64,000 bases of DNA from Tetradesmus obliquus. Lineage: Eukaryota; Chlorophyta; Chlorophyceae; Sphaeropleales; Scenedesmaceae. The translations under genes were made by a program, and so were the position numbers. Position 1 is the stretch's first letter; each line of letters opens with the position of its first letter. Positions 59,289 through 64,000 of this stretch are shown here, one piece after another. The notes below the pieces were generated by a model, which searched no databases, was not told the origin of the DNA, and saw only the letters and a list, made by a program, of their open reading frames with translations. Location of the stretch: the NCBI GenBank assembly GCA_030272155.1, contig CP126197.1, positions 310,001 to 374,000 on the forward strand, given 5' to 3'.

Positions 59289-60072
59289 GTGCGCTGGCTG
59301 TGGAGCCGCCATGTAACGCCGCGGCAGGCGGCCGCAAACGCGTCAGACAGACCTGCAGGGCATGCCAAACAGCAGCACGCGGTGTCTCGACTGGCTTGTT
59401 TGCTTGCTTGGGCGTATGAGTGTTTCACACAGACGCAGTAAGAGTGGCCAGGACACATTTGAATGGCCATGTACATTGAGATTATGGCAAACACAGCACA
59501 ATAGGTGCTGCAGCTGCCTGCTGTGCAGTGGAACAATGCCACTCTGCTACACGTTGCTAAAACACGCTCTTGGATGAACCTGCACACGCAGCTGACACCT
59601 TGCCTCTGTAGTTAAGCAACAAGCCCAGCAGCGCACACAACACGGGCACTGAGACACCAGCATACGTATATGCATGCGCCACACCTGTTGCTGCCACCTG
59701 CCGTATCAGCTGCTTCTGCTGCTGATCAGCGCGGCCAGCAGCTGTGACTGCTAACCGACAAAAGCACGCTCCATACATAGCTTGCAGGCTGAACACAATG
59801 CTGCCAATAGCCTTTTCTGGCAAGTCCAGGTTGCAGCTGCTGGGCTTTAAGTAAGGCAGCAGTTTTTGCAGCCCATTGGACAGTGCTGCTGCACACAGCA
59901 GCAGCAGCTCCTCAGACCCAGGCAGTGGCTGCTGCCGCAGCTGCCGCAGTTTGTCATGCTTCTCTTTAAACAAAACCAAGTCTGGTGCAGCAGCCAAGCG
60001 CTCAAGCAGCTGATGGCACTGTCGTAGGACAGCAGCAGATGCTGGATGCTGCTGCTGCTGCCGTGTAGACAT
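55949..60072 (-). CDS. MYND zinc-finger protein B
   Basis: Exon 1 starts at 60072 ([12 protein letters not shown]) and ends near 59583-59600; then 57751-59352 and 55949-57282, with phases 1 and 1; about 1140 residues. [19 protein letters not shown] in exon 1 aligns with gene A. The middle exon holds several polyGln/Ser tracts. The C-terminal finger has the same ligands as gene A ([28 protein letters not shown]). The exon 1 donor is unclear: either a GC donor (AGAG-GCAAGG) or a weak GTTCAT a little further on; both give phase 1. Function unknown beyond a likely protein-recruiting finger. Confidence 0.82.
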
Positions 60073-60588
60073 GGCACTGGCAGCTAAGAGAACATGTCAA
60101 GAGTCTTTTGATGGCTTCTATATTTAGAAATTAAAATTTGCGTGCAGCAACGGCAGCCGTAGGCAGCCACGTCGCAGGAGCCTTCTGTCAAATCCGGCAG
60201 CTGCGATGTGCTGTGCAACGTCACAGCGGATGTATAACTGTTCGACTCAGCATTGCTCAAGCAATATGTTATAAAAGAAATGTTGTCCATCGTTTGCTTG
60301 TTCGTTGATGAGCCCCTGTTTCGATTTGTACGAAACGTTACTGCGCGTAACCGACACTAGGAGTACTCCGTGACAATCGAACAGTCGAAAACTAATGCTC
60401 GGCCATTGGCAGAGCCAAGGTGTCTGGTGCTGTTGCAGAAAACGATACTCTACAGTATACATCACTAGCACGTTGACTGAGCTAGTGCATAGCAGATGAA
60501 TTTCATGGTGTGGTCTGCCAGTGACATTTGCAGCAGAGTCGGACAGTACATTTGCAGCTTTTGCGGGCTTAGTCAGTTTCTAGAGAAC
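60073..60588. other. Region between MYND gene B and gene C
   Basis: No gene was supported. It should carry the gene B promoter; no motif was recognised. Confidence 0.5.
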
Positions 60589-61085
60589 CTAAGACACCTG
60601 GTGCCCAAACTTGAACGTCAAAATCCGCAGCAACTCCTGCAGAAAGCCGCGCACTCCAACTTGGCAAGAAGGTATGTTAGCAAATGTCAACAGCTGCAGC
60701 AGGGAGTGCGCATGCGGCAGCACAAAACGTGCTGCTGATGCCTGCGGGGCGGCCTTGTCTGCTTGTACAGATTGCATAGTTGTGTCAGATGGGTTTGCTG
60801 CTGACCACGTTGCTTGTGCGCCGCACACACGGTGTGTCGCTTGTGTAACGGTAAAAGGTCTGTGAGAGAGCAGCGCGGCACACACGCCCTCCGCAAGCTC
60901 CTGCGCCTGCTGCAGCAGCAGCGGCCCTAGCAGCTGCCCTGCACGCTGCATCGTTGATGCATCTATGATTGTTGGGCGCTCAGGAAAGGCATGTCTGTCC
61001 CCTGGAACCTCCCCCACTGCCTGCTGCACTGCCTGGAGCACCTGGGCCTGTTGCACCAGCAGCGTTCGAAGCTGATGGTGAAATA

Positions 61086-61118
<33 letters not shown>

Positions 61119-61279
61119 CTGCTGCTGCTGAGGCTCGTGATTGCTGATGCGCTGAGGCAGCAGCAGCCGCTAGCTGCCCCCCCATTGCTCGCACGGTGAA
61201 TGTCACTGACGATACACAGCGTGAACGCACGCATCACCTCCTGCTGTTTGCATGTCTGGAACACTGCTTGGACCTTCAA

Positions 61280-61282
<3 letters not shown>

Positions 61283-61371
<89 letters not shown>
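61283..61371 (+). repeat. CTG tract, about 30 units
   Basis: Triplet run with one TTG interruption, inside gene C exon 3, read as CAG in gene sense. Confidence 0.95.
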
Positions 61372-61373
<2 letters not shown>

Positions 61374-62557
61374 TTGCTTGCACCATGCCAGCATGCAACG
61401 TGCCGTAAGCACAACCCAGCAGCTGTTCAAGACACAGCCGCCTGTGCTGCTGCTGCTGTTGCTGCTTCCACCAGTGTTGCTCTGCTGCACCTTGTCGTGC
61501 ATGCCTGATGCTGCCAGCATCACCTGGAGATGTGTGTAGACATGCTTCTGCAGCAGCTGCCCGTCTGTCAAACAACCCTGTGTGAACCTGTGTTCATGCA
61601 GCTTGCATGCTGTCAGCATCAGCCCAAACATCTTACGAGCCACACTTTCTGAGGCATTGCGGCCAGCCCATTTCTTGCAGTATGCTGCTTCGCCAACCTC
61701 CAGCACCTCCTTTGTCAGTAGCTGCAGTGTACTCAGCACTGGCTGCACGCGGCGGCTGCTGCGCAGGGCCGCCTCCAGCACTGCTGCGCTCTGCAGTGGC
61801 TGCTCCCAGAATGCAGCAGCAAGCGCAGGCAGACCTGCAAAGCAGGCATGCAACAGACACAGCCCTACTGGGATGACCGTTTGCATGGTAAATGAAGTCG
61901 TGGCAGCAGCAACACATGTCGCTGTTGTGCGGGGCGAATGGGCGAGGGCCGGGTAGCAACCACCAACTCAACTGACAGCATCTCAAACACATGCATATGC
62001 AGCACATTCACCAGCAGCATTTTGCAGCTGAGCGGCTACGCAGCAAGGATCCCAGCAACAGACAATGTACTTTAGCACAAAAAGTACAGGTGCCTGGCGC
62101 TGGTGCAATAGGTGCTCACCTGTGACAGCAACTGCCCCGCGCAAAATGAGGCAGAACTCGTGCGGCAGCCCATCAACAGCTGTCTCCAAGATGTTGAGCT
62201 CGATGTCAGTCAGCCGCTGCAGCTGCAGCTGCCGCTGCAGCAGCAGCACAGCCGGCCCCAGCTGGTGCAGCAGCGGCCCTGCCAGCAGCCCCAGCCTGCT
62301 TGAGCCGTGGACCACTGCTGCAGCATTGCCCATTTCCTCAGCTGCTGCTGCTGCTGCTGGGGTGTGTGGCGCTGCCTTCAACAGAACGCGCATGCGCTTT
62401 GTAAGCAGCTTACTACACACAGCCTGTGCCTGAGCCAGCTGGATATTTGCGCTGTCTGTTGGCTGCACTGCAACGTCCACGGCTGTCAGTAACAGAGGCT
62501 CCAGCCAGGGGGGCAGATCCGCTGCTGGCTGCCCTGCAGCAGCACTGCCTTCACCAG

Positions 62558-62665
<108 letters not shown>

Positions 62666-62934
62666 GGCTGCTACTGCTGCCGCTGGTGCTGCCATGGCCA
62701 CTGACGCTGCTGTCACTGCTGTGATAGCTGCCATCAATGTTTGATATGTGGGCTAAGTAGCCAGGCAGCAGCTCTGACAGCCGCGCACAGCAGTCAATGA
62801 AGTTGCTGTTGACACACAGACATATTCTGCAGCACCAGTGAGTGCCGCTGTTGCTTTTTACAGCAGCACGGGCTGCAGGTGACCAAGACCTAACGCAGCT
62901 AGCAACCGTCTGCCTATGCTGCACCTGCTGGAAG

Positions 62935-62936
<2 letters not shown>

Positions 62937-63028
<92 letters not shown>
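62937..63028 (+). repeat. CTG tract, about 30 units
   Basis: Nearly pure triplet run in gene C; the coding frame differs on its two sides. Confidence 0.95.
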
Positions 63029-63030
<2 letters not shown>

Positions 63031-63382
63031 GCGTGTTGGCGGCTTGCACCTGCACAGCGACATAGGCCAGCTCCTCAACCAGCGCCTCAATAATCTCTTT
63101 GCAGTGTGCAAGCGGCCGCTGTCGCACTGAGCACCGGCCGACCGGTACCTCGCCGACAGCTGCTGCTGGTGGTGGTGGTGCTGCTGCTTCTGCTGCTGCA
63201 CCAGCAGCCGTCTGCTGCTGCTGCTGTTCAAGGGATTGCATCTCGCGCAAATCACACAGGAGCGCATCAAGCCGTGCGTAGCCTACATCAAACACCTGAT
63301 CTGACTTGCTTTTGTCCCAGTGAATGACGGCCCGCAGCAGAGGCAGCACCAGGGCAGCTGCTGCGCAGTGCACCTGCAGCAG

Positions 63383-63386
<4 letters not shown>

Positions 63387-63453
<67 letters not shown>
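63387..63453 (+). repeat. CTG tract, about 22 units
   Basis: Pure triplet run near the start of gene C exon 2; the coding frame differs on its two sides. Confidence 0.95.
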
Positions 63454-63456
<3 letters not shown>

Positions 63457-63569
63457 AGGCTTGTGAGCCGTGCTGACACGCTGTAGCAGGCTGTGCAGGC
63501 AGCGTCTGCCAAGCCTGCATGCATGCAGGGAAAGAGGATGCAAGGCTTGGCACAACGCCAGAGCGTCAT

Positions 63570-64000
63570 TGAAGCTTCATTTCACTGCAAAGTGTCGCTG
63601 GCCAAGCAAGAAAAACACGACATATAATGTGGAGGACATATACACATTGACACTGCGTGCTCGTTTCACTGAAGCAGCTGGGGTTTGTTATGACAAGGGG
63701 TGCCTCTCGCTTGCTGTGCGGCAGTGCGCTGGCGGGCAGCAATGCGCTGCACTTCCTGCAGACAACACTGCTCTACAGCAGACTCCATGCTGAAGTTCAT
63801 CACATCACCCGAGAGCACCGTGCACTCCATGGGCAGGGCAGTGGGTGCTGTGTTGCCCACAACATGGCGCCACCACTTTGCCTGTCACAGCCATAGTATG
63901 CATACTTGCAACGACTTCGGGAATTCACAATTATTGGCCATCATAAAGTGTGCCAAAACTTGACCCACCAGAGTCAACCAACTGTGTTTCTGAGTGCTGC
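63570..64000. other. Right edge, no supported gene
   Basis: Only a short minus frame (63666-63860) with a QCCLQEVQRIAARQ stretch, faintly like the end of MYND exon 1 in genes A and B. It may be the missing first exon of gene C, but the match is too weak to call. Confidence 0.3.

Noticed and set aside
61196-61408. Poly-Leu, poly-Cys and poly-Ala frames over CTG/CAG tracts here and elsewhere
   Set aside because: These are reading-frame shadows of triplet repeats and carry no unique flanking protein sequence.

Overview
The window looks like nuclear DNA of a chlorophyte green alga. Genes are split by GT-AG introns with conserved phases, and several are plant-type: histidinol-phosphatase HISN7, mitochondrial NAD-dependent formate dehydrogenase and a TBL2-like WD40 protein. 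CAG/CTG triplet tracts saturate both exons and introns, as is common in Scenedesmaceae and related algae (lineage inferred, not tested). No tRNA, rRNA, CRISPR or organelle gene was seen. All exon models were built by eye from splice motifs, intron phase and protein-family similarity.

Layout. 257-5383 (-): TBL2-like WD40 protein, C-terminus off the left edge. 6673-8646 (-): small secreted orphan. 9471-13132 (+): HISN7. 14572-21079 (-): formate dehydrogenase, with one apparent missing base in exon 5. 21080-25229: gene-poor, with three foldbacks. 25230-31943 (-): type II membrane glycosyltransferase whose second exon is split by a 5005-bp DNA transposon (26443-31447). 33569-37229 (+): kynurenine 3-monooxygenase-like FAD monooxygenase. 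39710-46505 (+): Na+/Ca2+ exchanger. 46506-49225: gene-poor, with a 16-bp minisatellite. 49226-63514 (-): three paralogous MYND-finger-family genes (A, B and a degraded C), with a short bacterial-type S-adenosylmethionine decarboxylase gene (53999-55265, -) between A and B.

Three things stand out. (1) The transposon has 723-bp, apparently identical direct terminal repeats, each with its own 25-bp inverted ends. It carries a two-exon DDE transposase and, on the other strand, a five-exon gene whose last exon fills most of the transposase intron. A 3-bp duplication (AAT) marks the insertion, and the host frame is continuous if the element is subtracted. (2) Nearly every host gene carries ghost exons: tandem partial copies of an exon edge with its splice site, left inside the neighbouring intron. 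The extreme case is 13 copies of about 117 bp in the exchanger gene. (3) Triplet tracts follow a strand rule: mostly CAG in the sense strand of exons (polyGln/Ser/Ala) and mostly CTG in the sense strand of introns, often right at splice sites.

The host genes do not form one pathway. They cover histidine synthesis, formate oxidation, polyamine precursor supply, calcium transport, aromatic hydroxylation, glycosylation and an ER-type WD40 scaffold. MYND A, B and C are one local gene family.
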